Of a DNA stretch of 64,000 bases, positions 9,952 to 18,071 are shown in pieces. Made by a program: the position numbers and the translations under genes. The notes under the pieces were generated by a model. The model did no database searches and was not told the origin of the DNA. It worked only from the letters and a program-made list of their open reading frames with translations. The DNA comes from Streptomyces specialis. GTDB taxonomy: Bacteria; Actinomycetota; Actinomycetes; Streptomycetales; Streptomycetaceae. The DNA lies in the NCBI RefSeq assembly GCF_001493375.1, contig NZ_LN929895.1:176944-240943 (forward strand), written 5' to 3'. Numbering within the stretch: position 1 is the stretch's first letter; each line of letters starts with the position of its first letter.

Positions 9952-10818
9952 GTGACCCCGACGCCCGCACCGCCCGTCCGCCGCCTCACCCTCGCCGACC
10001 TCCCCGCCTGCCTCGACCTGGCCGCCGATCGCGGCTGGCCGCCCGAGGAGCACAAGTGGCGGCTGCTGCTGTCCGCCGGACAGGGCTACGGCCTCGACGC
10101 CCCGCCCGGTGACGGCGGCGGCCTCATCGCCTCCGCCGTCGTCACCTCGTACGCGGGCACCTGCCACTGCGTGAGCATGGTGCTGGGGGCCGCCCGCCAC
10201 GCGGGACGCGGCCTGGGCCGCCTGCTGATGCGGCATGTCGTCGCGGAGTGCGCCCCGGCCACCACGTTCCTCACCGCGACCGACAACGGACGGCCGCTGT
10301 ACGAGCAGCTCGGGTTCAAGGCGGTGGGCGCCGTCACCCTGCTGCGGGGCCGCTTCACCGGCGACGTGCCCGGCGCCGGGACCGACGCGGCGGTCCGCCC
10401 GGCGACGGCCGCCGACCTGCCGGACGTCCTCGCCCTCGACCGGCCCGTCTTCGGCGCCGACCGGACCGGACTCCTCGCGCGGCTGCCGTCGTTCGCCGAC
10501 CAGTTCCTGGTGGCCAGGGCACCGGACGGCCGCCTGGCCGGCTACGCGGCGGCCTGGCCCAACCTCACGACCACCGTCGTCGGCCCGGTCTGCGCCGACG
10601 ACACCGCCACCGCGCAGGCGCTGATCGCCCGCCTCGGCTCCAACGCCCCGCTGCCGCTGCGCTTCGACGCCGACGACCGCCACCCGGACCTGGCCGCGTG
10701 GCTGCGGGCCAACGGGCTCACCGGCACCAGCCGGTTCACCCTGATGGTGCTCAACGCGCCCGACATCCCCGGCGACTTCACGCGCCGCTTCGCGCCGTAC
10801 TCGGTGGCCCTGGGCTGA
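9952..10818 (+). CDS. Tandem-domain GNAT acetyltransferase
   Basis: A 289-aa protein with two GNAT folds. The first (about 10-135) has the intact acetyl-CoA loop (VLGAARHAGRGLGRLLMRHV) and LYEQLGFKAVG. The second (about 145-285) is degenerate and lacks a clear Q/RxxGxG loop (FLVARAPDGRLAGYAAAWP then a run without it), so it is probably structural. GTG 9952 is chosen as start since it precedes the first beta strand. The partner substrate is unknown; the gene stands alone. Confidence 0.85.
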   Translation: MTPTPAPPVRRLTLADLPACLDLAADRGWPPEEHKWRLLLSAGQGYGLDAPPGDGGGLIASAVVTSYAGTCHCVSMVLGAARHAGRGLGRLLMRHVVAECAPATTFLTATDNGRPLYEQLGFKAVGAVTLLRGRFTGDVPGAGTDAAVRPATAADLPDVLALDRPVFGADRTGLLARLPSFADQFLVARAPDGRLAGYAAAWPNLTTTVVGPVCADDTATAQALIARLGSNAPLPLRFDADDRHPDLAAWLRANGLTGTSRFTLMVLNAPDIPGDFTRRFAPYSVALG

Positions 10819-10831
10819 GCCGTGCCGCGCC

Positions 10832-11329
10832 CTACCAGACCGGGCGCAGCGGGGGCGGCGGGGCGCCGCCGGGTTCGCGGGCGGCGGCGGCGAGGCCCGC
10901 GCGCCGCCGGCCGGGGTCGGCGCGGCCCGCGGGCCGCGCGGTCAGTTCGTTCTCCAGGCCGTGCAACAGGTCCCCGGCCACGGCGAGATGGCGGTGGGCG
11001 GCCTCGGTGAGGACGACGAGCTTGCGGCGGCCACCGGCGGGGTGGGGCTCGCGCCGTACGTAGCCGCGCCGTTCGAGGTCGTCCACGATCTGACCGGCGG
11101 CCTGTTTGGTGACGCCGAGGCGCCGCGCCAGTTCGCTGCCGGTGGCGCCGGCCGGGCGCAGCGCCTGGAAGGCGAGGCCGTGGACGGGCCGCAGGTCACC
11201 GTAACCGGCGTCCGCGAGGCGGCCGTTGAATTCGCCGAGCAGGAGCTGGAAGGCCAGTCCGAGAAGGAACAGCAGCTCCAGCTTTTCCAGTTCGGCCGTG
11301 GCGGGTGGTGTGGGGGCTTCCTGGTGCAC
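10832..11329 (-). CDS. MarR-family transcriptional regulator
   Basis: A ~165-aa winged-helix protein. The DNA-binding core is GSELARRLGVTKQAAGQIVDD followed by LERRGYVRREPHPAGGRRK (wing). A Pro/Arg-rich tail follows. GTG 11329 is preferred; the upstream TTG at 11356 would put the start codon inside the operator palindrome. It is divergent from a cupin gene, and an 18-bp-arm inverted repeat lies between them. This arrangement fits a repressor that controls itself and the cupin; the ligand is unknown. Confidence 0.88.
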   Translation of the reverse strand: MHQEAPTPPATAELEKLELLFLLGLAFQLLLGEFNGRLADAGYGDLRPVHGLAFQALRPAGATGSELARRLGVTKQAAGQIVDDLERRGYVRREPHPAGGRRKLVVLTEAAHRHLAVAGDLLHGLENELTARPAGRADPGRRRAGLAAAAREPGGAPPPPLRPVW

Positions 11330-11350
11330 GGGTCCATGGTGACACACGCG

Positions 11351-11400
11351 GGTCAAGGTGCTTTACTCGTCCCCGTCCGGATGAGTAAAGCACCTTGACC
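11351..11400. promoter_or_regulatory. Inverted-repeat operator between marR and cupin genes
   Basis: Arms 11351-11368 and 11383-11400 are perfect 18-bp inverted copies (left arm GGTCAAGGTGCTTTACTC) separated by 14 nt. The pair sits in the divergent promoter region upstream of both genes. MarR dimers bind such palindromes, so two dimers could occupy this site. The AT content of the arms (GTAAAG) contrasts with the surrounding GC-rich DNA. Confidence 0.75.
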
Positions 11401-11439
11401 CACGTCGGCTCGCCGCCACCCACCGAGGGGACCACCGCC

Positions 11440-11817
11440 ATGCACGTCCACACGCCCACCGCCGCCGACGTCTCGACCACCCCGAACGCCGTGATGACCA
11501 GCCTGGCCACGCCCCGCCGGGGCACCGCCGAGATCAGCGCCTGGACCGTCCGCATGGAACCCGGCGCCGCCGGGCCGCGCCACGCCATGGACCGCGAGCA
11601 GATCTGGCTGCCGCTCTCCGGCGCCATCACCGTCACCACCGACGACGGCGTCCGCGAGGTCGGCCCTGGTCAGGCGGCCGTCCTGCCCGCCGGTGAGGTC
11701 CGGCGCATCGCCACCTCGGGCGACGCGCCCGCCGAGATCGTCGTCTGCATGGCCAACGGCGGCCGGGTCACCGTCGCCGACACGGGCGAGATCAGGACCG
11801 CTCCCTGGACGGAGTGA
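11440..11817 (+). CDS. Cupin-domain protein under MarR control
   Basis: A 125-aa cupin beginning MHVHTPTAADV, preceded by a good ribosome site (GAGGGG at 11425-11430). The fold is seen in GPRHAMDREQIWLPLSGAITV (first half) and VGPGQAAVLPAGEVRRI (second half). The histidine of GPRHAM and the glutamate of DREQ fit a metal site, but the set is incomplete. Its product probably binds or degrades a small molecule sensed by the divergent MarR protein. Its 3' end overlaps the convergent MFS gene by 26 bp. Confidence 0.85.
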   Translation: MHVHTPTAADVSTTPNAVMTSLATPRRGTAEISAWTVRMEPGAAGPRHAMDREQIWLPLSGAITVTTDDGVREVGPGQAAVLPAGEVRRIATSGDAPAEIVVCMANGGRVTVADTGEIRTAPWTE

Positions 11818-13042
11818 CGGCCACCGGTCCGGCGGGCGTGTGCGCGGCGACGACCGCGCCCGCTCCCGCCCGCCGCGACCCGCCGGTCCGCTCCATCCGC
11901 GCGGCGAACAGGGCCAGCAGCAGCGCACCGGCCGCCATCGCCGCGCCCACCAGGTTCGGCAGGGTCGGGCCGCCCCCGGCGGCGAGCACCAGCCCGCCCA
12001 GCCAGGCCGCTATCGCGTTGCCCAGGTTGAACACCCCGATGTTCACCGCCGACGCCAGCGTCGGCGCGTCGGACGCGTGGTCCAGGATCCGCTTCTGCAA
12101 CGGCGGCACGGTCGCGAACCCGAAGGCGCCGATCAGGGGCAGGGTCACCGCCGCCCCGACCCTGTCGTGCGCGGTGACGGTGAAGACCGCCAGCGCCACC
12201 GCCAGCGCGCCCAGCGACGCGTAGAGCATCGGCATCGGCGCCCGGTCCGCGTACCGGCCGCCGACCAGATTGCCGACGACCAGCCCGACGCCGAACAGGA
12301 CCAGCAGCCAGGTGACGCTGCCCTCCGCGTAGCCGGCGGCCTCGGTCATCATCGGCGCGATGTAGGTGATCGCGGCGAAGACGCCGCCGAAGCCCAGCAC
12401 CGTCATCGCCATGGCGAGCAGCACCTGCGCGTCGCGGAACGCCGCCAGCTCCCGCCGCAGCCCCCCGGACGCTTTCGAGCCGGGCGCGGCGTCCCCGACG
12501 CCGTAGGGCACCAGCACGGCCACGCCGATCAGCGCGACGACGCCGACGACGGTGATCGCGGCGAACGTCAGCCGCCAGCTCACCTGCTGGGCCAGCAGGG
12601 TCCCGGCGGGCACGCCGACCACGTTGGACACGGTCAGCCCGGTGAACATCAGCGCGATGGCCCCGGCCCGGCGCTCCGGCGCGACCAGGGTGGCCGCCAC
12701 CACCGAGCCGATCCCGAAGAACGCGCCGTGCGCGAGCGAGGCGATCACCCGCCCGGCGAGCAGGACGCCGAAGGCGGGCGCGACGGCGGAGACCGCGTTG
12801 CCCGCGATGAACAGCGCCATCATCAGCATCAGCATGCGCTTGCGGGGCACCCTGGCCCCGGCGATGGCCAGGACCGGGGCGCCGACCATGACGCCGAGCG
12901 CGTAGCCGGAGGCGGTCAGGCCGGCGGTCGGGACCGAGACGCCGAACTCGGCGGAGACCTCCGGCAGCAGGCCCGTGACGACGAATTCCGTGGTGCCGAT
13001 CCCGAAGGCTCCGATGGCCAGGGCCAAGAGCGCGAGTGGCAT
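11792..13042 (-). CDS. DHA1-type MFS efflux transporter
   Basis: A 416-aa, 12-helix major facilitator. It has the DHA1 signature ALGVMVGAPVLAIAGARVPRKR (motif A, loop 2-3) and GTTEFVVTGLLPEVS in helix 1, as in the Cmx/YdhP/PbuE branch that exports drugs or purines. ATG 13042 starts directly at the first membrane helix. The divergent marR gene at 13180 probably represses it. The substrate is not determinable; chloramphenicol-type exporters are the nearest family I recognise. Confidence 0.9.
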   Translation of the reverse strand: MPLALLALAIGAFGIGTTEFVVTGLLPEVSAEFGVSVPTAGLTASGYALGVMVGAPVLAIAGARVPRKRMLMLMMALFIAGNAVSAVAPAFGVLLAGRVIASLAHGAFFGIGSVVAATLVAPERRAGAIALMFTGLTVSNVVGVPAGTLLAQQVSWRLTFAAITVVGVVALIGVAVLVPYGVGDAAPGSKASGGLRRELAAFRDAQVLLAMAMTVLGFGGVFAAITYIAPMMTEAAGYAEGSVTWLLVLFGVGLVVGNLVGGRYADRAPMPMLYASLGALAVALAVFTVTAHDRVGAAVTLPLIGAFGFATVPPLQKRILDHASDAPTLASAVNIGVFNLGNAIAAWLGGLVLAAGGGPTLPNLVGAAMAAGALLLALFAARMERTGGSRRAGAGAVVAAHTPAGPVAVTPSRERS

Positions 13043-13094
13043 GAGCCGACCCTCCCAGGTCTGTGCAGGCAAGCATTACCAGCTCAGACAATAA

Positions 13095-13132
13095 TTGCAG
13101 ACGCGCTATATACGCAAGCGCGGTCTGTTGCG
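13095..13132. promoter_or_regulatory. Candidate MarR operator region
   Basis: The 137-bp divergent interval between the MFS and marR genes contains short inverted pairs: TTGC (13095-13098) with GCAA (13114-13117), and CGCAA (13113-13117) with TTGCG (13128-13132). They surround an AT-rich TATATA. Spacing suits overlapping promoters under the MarR protein. The repeats are short, so this is tentative. Confidence 0.4.
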
Positions 13133-13179
13133 TTGCTGCGTTAGACTCGGCGGAGGCACGGCAAGGGAGGAAGAGGCCG

Positions 13180-13650
13180 ATGACACGTCCGGATCCGGGC
13201 CTCGCCCAGGGCTGGTGCGCCCTGTCCGCGCTGCACGACCGCATCGAGGCGCACATCGAGCGCGCGCTCCAGGCCGGTCACGGGCTGAGCGTGCGGGAGT
13301 TCTCCGTACTGGACGTCCTCAGCCAGCAGCACGACGGCGACGGCGGCCACTTCCGGATGACCGAGCTGGCCGACGCGGTGGTCCTGAGTCCGAGCGCCAC
13401 CACCCGCCTGGTGAACCGCCTGGAGGACCGCGGCCTCCTCACCCGCTACCTCTGCCCGACCGACCGGCGCGGCATCTACACGAACGTGACCGAGGCCGGG
13501 CGCGTCCTCCTCGAAGAGGCCCGCCCGACGAACGACGCGGCCCTGCGCGAAGCCCTGACCGAAGCCGAACGCCGCCCGCCCCTCGCCCCCCTGGTGGCGG
13601 CGGTCCGCACACTGCACTACGAGTCGACGAGCCGGCCCGCCGGCCGGTGA
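13180..13650 (+). CDS. MarR-family regulator divergent from MFS pump
   Basis: A 156-aa winged-helix regulator: FRMTELADAVVLSPSATTRLV is the recognition helix region and NRLEDRGLLTRYLCPTDRRG the wing. Start ATG 13180 follows GGGAGGAAGAGG, a strong ribosome site. Divergent placement next to an efflux transporter is the classic MarR arrangement, in which ligand binding releases the repressor and induces export. Confidence 0.92.
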   Translation: MTRPDPGLAQGWCALSALHDRIEAHIERALQAGHGLSVREFSVLDVLSQQHDGDGGHFRMTELADAVVLSPSATTRLVNRLEDRGLLTRYLCPTDRRGIYTNVTEAGRVLLEEARPTNDAALREALTEAERRPPLAPLVAAVRTLHYESTSRPAGR

Positions 13651-13686
13651 CGGGCGGGCGGCGCCCCTACAGGTGGGTGGGCAGCC

Positions 13687-13741
13687 GGCATACGCTATTT
13701 CTGCCTGTATCGTGGGCTCGGATATGTGTGTAAGAGAGAGG
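13687..13741. other. Embedded Nextera adapter with flanking 14-bp duplication
   Basis: The stretch matches the i7 Nextera adapter in order: GGCATACG, index TTCTGCCT (one base of the junction altered), GTGGGCTCGG, then ATGTGTGTAAGAGAGAG close to the mosaic end. The same 14 bases (TACAGGTGGGTGGG) occur on both sides (13668-13681 and 13742-13755), which is what two overlapping contig ends glued through an adapter would give. Removing the adapter and one copy restores a stop codon for the Nudix gene. Confidence 0.93.
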
Positions 13742-14271
13742 TACAGGTGGGTGGGGGGTGGTGTGCCGGGGGTCCATTCTCCGCGTTCGTGGGCTTGCCT
13801 GAGTTGTTCCGCCCTGCGGTGGTCGGCTTCGGTGTAGAGGGCTTCGCCGCCGAGGCAGACCGGCAGGGCTTTGCCTCCCCCGGTGTAGAGGGCGGAGGTG
13901 ACGGCGTATTTGGTGATGCCTTCGGCGTGCATGATGTCGGGCAGTTCGGCCCAGCGCATCGGGGCGGCCGGGGTGAGGGCGCCGGGTTCGGCGTATCCGC
14001 CGGCGAGGACGTAGGTGAGGGTTTCGGGCTGGTGGGTTTGGGGGTTGCGGGGGGTCTGGTCGAGGGCGACGGCCCGCATCACGGTCCTGCGCAGTCCGGT
14101 CTGCTCGGCGAGGAGTTGTGCTCCTCGTTCGAGGATCAGTTGGCCTTCGTGGACGAGGCCGCCGGGCAGGTCCCAGTCCGGTGCCCCGGGGGGGCGTAGT
14201 TGCAGTACGCCGTACTGGTCGCCTCCTGCCAGGACGAGGATGCTGACCTTCACGGTGCGGGTCGTGCTCAT
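13742..14271 (-). CDS. Nudix hydrolase, 3' end damaged by adapter
   Basis: Starts MSTTRTVKVSILVLAGG and contains a Nudix-like region PDWDLPGGLVHEGQLILERG then AQLLAEQTGLRRTV. The box is degenerate: REUxEE reads ERGAQLLAEQTG, so catalysis is doubtful. The frame runs into adapter at 13741. Deleting the adapter and one duplicated 14-mer makes the gene end ...GTPPPTHL-stop, giving about 176 residues. It overlaps the upstream HTH gene by the ATGA arrangement, so three small genes form an operon on the minus strand. Confidence 0.85.
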
Positions 14272-14648
14272 TGGTCGTTCACCTTTCCTTGTCCGTCCTG
14301 GGGGATGACCAGGACGGGGCGTCGTCCGGGGGGTCGCATGGTGGTGCCGGCTTCGAGCAGGAGGGTGTGCACGTTCTGCGGGCGCCGTCCGTGCCGCCGG
14401 GCCAGTTCGCTGAGGGAGGCGCCGTTGTCGTATCCGGTGCGCAGCAGGTCCGCGACGCGGGCCCGCCATCCCGTCCGCCGCCGCAGCGGCAGGCATGTCC
14501 GTCCCGTCCCGGGGTCCAGTCCCTGCCCGGTCAGCATCACGGCGACCTCGGCGGGGTCGATTCTCAGGAAGTGGCCGATCTCGTAGGGGGTCACCCCGCA
14601 GCGGAACATCCCCGCCGCCTTCCTGCTCACCTCGTCCGCTTCCGGCAT
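14268..14648 (-). CDS. Small helix-turn-helix protein
   Basis: A 126-aa basic protein with two HTH-like stretches: GVTPYEIGHFLRIDPAEVAVML (about 19-40) and ASLSELARRHGRRPQNVHTLLL (about 77-98). The second resembles recognition helices of resolvase/Mor-type small HTH proteins. No enzymatic domain is evident. Its start overlaps the upstream zinc-ribbon gene and its stop overlaps the Nudix start. I do not recognise a named family. Confidence 0.7.
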   Translation of the reverse strand: MPEADEVSRKAAGMFRCGVTPYEIGHFLRIDPAEVAVMLTGQGLDPGTGRTCLPLRRRTGWRARVADLLRTGYDNGASLSELARRHGRRPQNVHTLLLEAGTTMRPPGRRPVLVIPQDGQGKVNDQ

Positions 14649-14818
14649 GCGCCTTCTTGCCTTGTCGTGGGGTGGGTGGTCTGTTCGCGGACGACGGCCG
14701 CCGCGTAGATGAGCGCGTCACACGCCGCGCACCGCTTCCCCTCCGGGGTCACGGCCAGCTCGCCGCTGTGCGTACACGGGCCGTTGTCGTGCTCTGGCGG
14801 TTCCGGGCTTTGCTCCAC
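14627..14818 (-). CDS. Small zinc-ribbon-like protein
   Basis: A 63-aa protein with C-x-H...C-x2-C spacing (GPCTHSGELAV and KRCAACDALIY), likely one zinc ribbon. Similar tiny proteins are frequent in Streptomyces mobile or accessory segments. It overlaps the HTH gene by 22 bp in another frame, supporting an operon. Function unknown. Confidence 0.65.
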   Translation of the reverse strand: MEQSPEPPEHDNGPCTHSGELAVTPEGKRCAACDALIYAAAVVREQTTHPTTRQEGACRKRTR

Positions 14819-14915
14819 GTTTCCTCATTTCTCATTCCTCACTTCCAGGGGCCGATTTCCCGGATGAGGAATATGAGGCAGCGGCATCCGCGCAGTTCCG
14901 GCAGCAGGCGGGGCA

Positions 14916-15164
14916 TTACTCCGCCTCCTTCGCACCGCACGCGCACGTGATGTGCCGGGGCTCGGTGTCCCACTCACGCCCGTCACGCCGGAGGAACACC
15001 TGCACCTCCTGCCGCCCGTCCCGCTCCCACACCAGAACGTCCGTCAGGACACCCGAGCTGCCGGTCGCCATGTCGGTCACCTCGTGACCCCGGTGACACA
15101 TCACCGGATCACTCACCCCTGAGAGCAGCTTCACCCGCTCAACCACCCCGATAACCGGACTCAC
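14916..15164 (-). CDS. Uncharacterised 82-aa protein (intact copy)
   Basis: Contains TDVLVWERDGRQEVQVFL and a C-terminal CACGAKEAE. No domain is recognised. A second, truncated copy of its coding region lies at 18072-18211 (about 140 bp, visibly most bases identical), directly oriented on the same strand. The start could be the ATG at 15073 instead of the GTG at 15164. The duplicated copy makes a real gene likely, but function is unknown. Confidence 0.6.
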   Translation of the reverse strand: MSPVIGVVERVKLLSGVSDPVMCHRGHEVTDMATGSSGVLTDVLVWERDGRQEVQVFLRRDGREWDTEPRHITCACGAKEAE

Positions 15165-15478
15165 CGCTCGCCCCCAACAGTGGAGCCGCGCCGTGCGGGA
15201 AACACATCAACCAGTGCGTTGGATGTCCGCTTCAGGTTCTGTGACATCGCCTATCCCAGCTCGTCAGGTGCTTACTTCTGCTCCGAGGATCGGGTCGCGC
15301 TGAGGCATTGCACGACCCTGTTCCCTTGGGATGGTTGGCCGTGCATACTCGCAAGAAGTCCCGGGCAAACAGGGAGTTCGCAGGTAAGGCGTGCGGAGTA
15401 TGCCTCCGAACGCTAGAGCGATGCGCCACACGGTCGTAGCATGAAAGCACGGCCCAATGCGACCGAGGAGGCCAGCCG
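15165..15478. other. Promoter-containing intergenic stretch, lower GC
   Basis: A 314-bp non-coding interval between the minus-strand 82-aa gene and the plus-strand XRE gene. It includes an 8-bp inverted pair, GCATACTC (about 15344) and GAGTATGC (about 15398), which may be an operator for the adjacent regulator. A ribosome site (GAGGAGG) lies at 15464-15470. Nothing else is recognisable. Confidence 0.5.
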
Positions 15479-17062
15479 TTGGCTACTGGCAAGCACTACC
15501 GCAGCCGTCGCGCCGCTGTTGCCGCGCGCGCTGCTCAGCTTCACGCGAACGGCTGGAGTTGGGGTGACGTCGCCGCGTCCATCCAGCGCGAGCAGCGGGT
15601 GAACGCTCGGGTCGCCATGCGTCTGGCGCGTGGATGGAGTCAGCAAGCCGTGGCCGACCTATGGAATGAGCGGTTCCCTCATGCCTGCGGTGAGCGACCT
15701 CTTACAGCTAAGAAGCTGTCGTACTGGGAGACTTGGCCGCAGTCCGGCCACGAGCCCACGCTGACGACGCTCAGCCGATTGGCTCAACTCTATGGGTGCA
15801 CCACCAAGGACCTTGTAGACGCCGATGTGCCGCCCTCTGCCGAGGAAGCACAGCCGGTGGCAGGGAATGCAACCAGTGTGGTTGCCAATCCCGCGCTTAC
15901 TGATTCACATATGGCGTCATCGGCTGTTCTCTCTGCTGCGGCAACCAGGGATTTGGCGCGGCAGGTCGAGACCATAAGCCTGAATGACCTTGCCCAGGAA
16001 GTGCTTACGTGGATAAGGCTGGGGTACCTGGATATGAACCGTCGTGACCTGCTCCAAAAAGTAAGTACTGCGCTCACTGTGGCCGCCGCCGCACCACTGT
16101 TTGACATGGTTGAGGCGGATGGCCGTGACCGTTGGGTCCCGGCAGTCCGGGATCATCCGCGCCGTGTTGACGCCACGATGGTCTCCGAAGCCGAGCAGGC
16201 GTTGTTGCAATACCGAAAACAGGGTGACGTACTCGGCTCACAAGTCGCCTTGCAATCGGCTCTGGCGCAACGCGAATTCATCGCCGGGTTTCTGGCTGAT
16301 GCCCCAAGCGCGCTCAAGCCACGCCTGTTGTCTGTCTATGCCGAGCTGAGCCAGACGGTCGGTTGGCAACTCTTCGACCTGGGAGACTACCGGGCGGCGC
16401 AGTATTACTACGACGACGCGAGGACTGCGGCCCACGATGCCGAAAATGTCGAACTCGTCTCGTACGTGCTGTGCACCATGAGCCAGATGGCCACGTGGCA
16501 AGGAAAGCCCCGCGTCGGAATCGACCATGCCGTAGCGGCTCGTTCCTGGGCTGAAGAGACAGGGAGCTGGGCAGCACGGGCGTATGCGGCTGATGTGGCC
16601 GCCCGAGCCTATGCCGCCAACGGGGACGGGTCCAAGACACAGCGTGCCCTCGATGACGAACGCGCCGCTTACGCCAGGATCCATGACGCCGCTCAACCGC
16701 TGTCATCATGGTGGTATTTCTACGACGAATCGTTCTACTGGTCTATCCGCGCCGAATGCGGCTTGCGGCTTGGCAACCCTGATGACGCGCTCTATGCCAT
16801 CGAAACAGCCGTGCCGCTGTCCGACCCCACGAACTTGCACGACTACGCGCATGTCCTGGTGAAACAGTCGTCGGCGCATATCCTGCAAGGGGATATCGAC
16901 CGCGCCAGCGAGATTGCGGGCTCGGCCGCCAAAATCACAGCCGTTACCCGGTCGCCCCGAACTATCGGCCGCGTGAGGGAATTGCGCGCCACCCTTTCTC
17001 CATGGCAGCAAACACGCGCCGTTCGAAACCTCGATGACGTGCTACGTGGTTATGGAGTCTAA
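15479..17062 (+). CDS. XRE-family regulator with TPR-like C-terminal region
   Basis: A 527-aa protein starting at TTG 15479, eight bases after GAGGAGG. The N-terminal HTH lies in RLARGWSQQAVADLWNERFP and LSYWETWPQSGHEPTLTTLS (about 45-100). The large C-terminal region (about 230-520) is built of helical repeats like TPRs (e.g. QLFDLGDYRAAQYYYDDART). This is the Streptomyces type of XRE regulator usually next to small DUF397 genes, two of which follow. Codon use is less GC-biased than neighbouring housekeeping genes, consistent with acquisition. Target and ligand unknown. Confidence 0.88.
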   Translation: MATGKHYRSRRAAVAARAAQLHANGWSWGDVAASIQREQRVNARVAMRLARGWSQQAVADLWNERFPHACGERPLTAKKLSYWETWPQSGHEPTLTTLSRLAQLYGCTTKDLVDADVPPSAEEAQPVAGNATSVVANPALTDSHMASSAVLSAAATRDLARQVETISLNDLAQEVLTWIRLGYLDMNRRDLLQKVSTALTVAAAAPLFDMVEADGRDRWVPAVRDHPRRVDATMVSEAEQALLQYRKQGDVLGSQVALQSALAQREFIAGFLADAPSALKPRLLSVYAELSQTVGWQLFDLGDYRAAQYYYDDARTAAHDAENVELVSYVLCTMSQMATWQGKPRVGIDHAVAARSWAEETGSWAARAYAADVAARAYAANGDGSKTQRALDDERAAYARIHDAAQPLSSWWYFYDESFYWSIRAECGLRLGNPDDALYAIETAVPLSDPTNLHDYAHVLVKQSSAHILQGDIDRASEIAGSAAKITAVTRSPRTIGRVRELRATLSPWQQTRAVRNLDDVLRGYGV

Positions 17063-17189
17063 AGGTTAGCGAGTCCTGCCCCTACGTCACCGAGGCCGTG
17101 GATGTCCTCACGGCATCATCGACGTGCTGAGCGGCACGACCATTCCCTACTGGGATGCGGCGGCACAACCCGCAGCACCGGCGATAGTT

Positions 17190-17300
17190 GTGAGTGAGCT
17201 GGACGACCTGAGACGGGCGACGGAAGCTGGGACTCGGACGGCTCCGAAGTCGTCCGAGTCCCCGGCGATGATCACAGCTATCGCCGGTGAGGGTGGGTAG
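17190..17300 (+). pseudogene. 5' echo of the 19631 gene
   Basis: The start GTGAGTGAGCTGGACGACCT at 17190 is nearly the same as at 19631, with about 28 of the first 30 bases matching, after which similarity stops. It encodes VSELDDLRRATEAG and ends at a stop near 17300. A short copy of another gene's 5' end between the XRE and DUF397 genes looks like debris from a past duplication or recombination. The reading frame is also open upstream from about 17100 (IIDVLSGTTIPYWDAAAQP), so a small real gene cannot be excluded. Confidence 0.5.
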
Positions 17301-17349
17301 GTATCCAGAGCTTGTTCAGCCGTGCCCACAATCGGGGGAACGCGTATCG

Positions 17350-17574
17350 ATGATCAGGGAAGTTGATCTCAGCACCGCCCAATGGGCCAAGAGTGACTTG
17401 AGCAGTGGTGGCGCCAACTGCCTGGAGGTCGCCTTCGTTGGTGACGTTGTGGCACTGCGCGACTCGAAGGACGTTGGCCGCCCGGAGGCCGCGGTCCTGC
17501 TCCTCTCCATAGAGGACTACAGGGCGTTCACCGGGGGGATCCGGCAGGGACAGTCGAACCTTCTTGCCCCTTAG
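17350..17574 (+). CDS. DUF397 protein
   Basis: A 74-aa protein with the DUF397 core: AQWAKSDLSSGGANCLEVAF, then VALRDSKDVGRPEAAVLLLS. DUF397 proteins partner with XRE regulators in streptomycetes (e.g. around bldB/whiJ-like loci), where they are thought to antagonise or modify the DNA-binding partner. ATG 17350 is chosen over upstream starts because the family begins just there. Confidence 0.9.
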   Translation: MIREVDLSTAQWAKSDLSSGGANCLEVAFVGDVVALRDSKDVGRPEAAVLLLSIEDYRAFTGGIRQGQSNLLAP

Positions 17575-17652
17575 TCTGCGTCCCCTGTTGGGCGGCCATC
17601 CGCCTCGGGGTGGAGGACCGCACTGTCTCTGAATCTCAGGAAGGCTGGTTTC

Positions 17653-17862
17653 ATGGGAAAGAGTGGGAAGACGCCGGTCGGCAGGTCGTTTGACTGGCGT
17701 ACGAGCAGCTACACCGCCGGGAGCGGCCAATGCGTCGAGGTCGCCTCCGGTGGGTCCATAGTGCTCGTGCGCGACACCAAGGACCGAGGCCGGGCGTACA
17801 CCCGTACGTCGGCTGAGGCGTGGATGGCGTTCTTGCCCGTGCTCAAGGCAGGCAAGTTCTAG
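17653..17862 (+). CDS. DUF397 protein
   Basis: A 69-aa DUF397 member: FDWRTSSYTAGSGQCVEVAS, then IVLVRDTKDRGRAYTRTSAEAW (split here as core motif and W-AF tail). It follows the first DUF397 gene by 78 bp. ATG 17653 has an upstream AGGAAGG. Together with the XRE gene it forms a typical WhiJ-like module. Confidence 0.92.
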   Translation: MGKSGKTPVGRSFDWRTSSYTAGSGQCVEVASGGSIVLVRDTKDRGRAYTRTSAEAWMAFLPVLKAGKF

Positions 17863-17931
17863 CGCCGTTGGGCCGTGGTTGACGGAGCCCCCTGCGTTCG
17901 GTGAATTCCAGGGGGCGTTGCCACACAGAGA

Positions 17932-18048
17932 TCAACTGGCTGTGGCCAGGAGCTTAGCGAGACGCTCGGCTGGGGTTTCCCAGCCGAGCGTTTTGCATGG
18001 CCGGCTGTTCAGCTCGGCTGCGACGGCCGCCACGGCCTGGGGGGTGAG
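17932..18048 (-). pseudogene. IS30-family transposase C-terminal remnant
   Basis: The minus strand encodes LTPQAVAAVAAELNSRPCKT followed by LGWETPAERLAKLLATAS. The RPxKTLGWxTPAE pattern is the C-terminal signature of IS30-family transposases. The rest of the transposase and any inverted repeats are missing. The remnant is joined in frame to the tail of the duplicated 82-aa gene, so it marks the edge of an old insertion. Confidence 0.82.
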
Positions 18049-18071
18049 CGGCCAGGCCGGTACCGGCAGAG

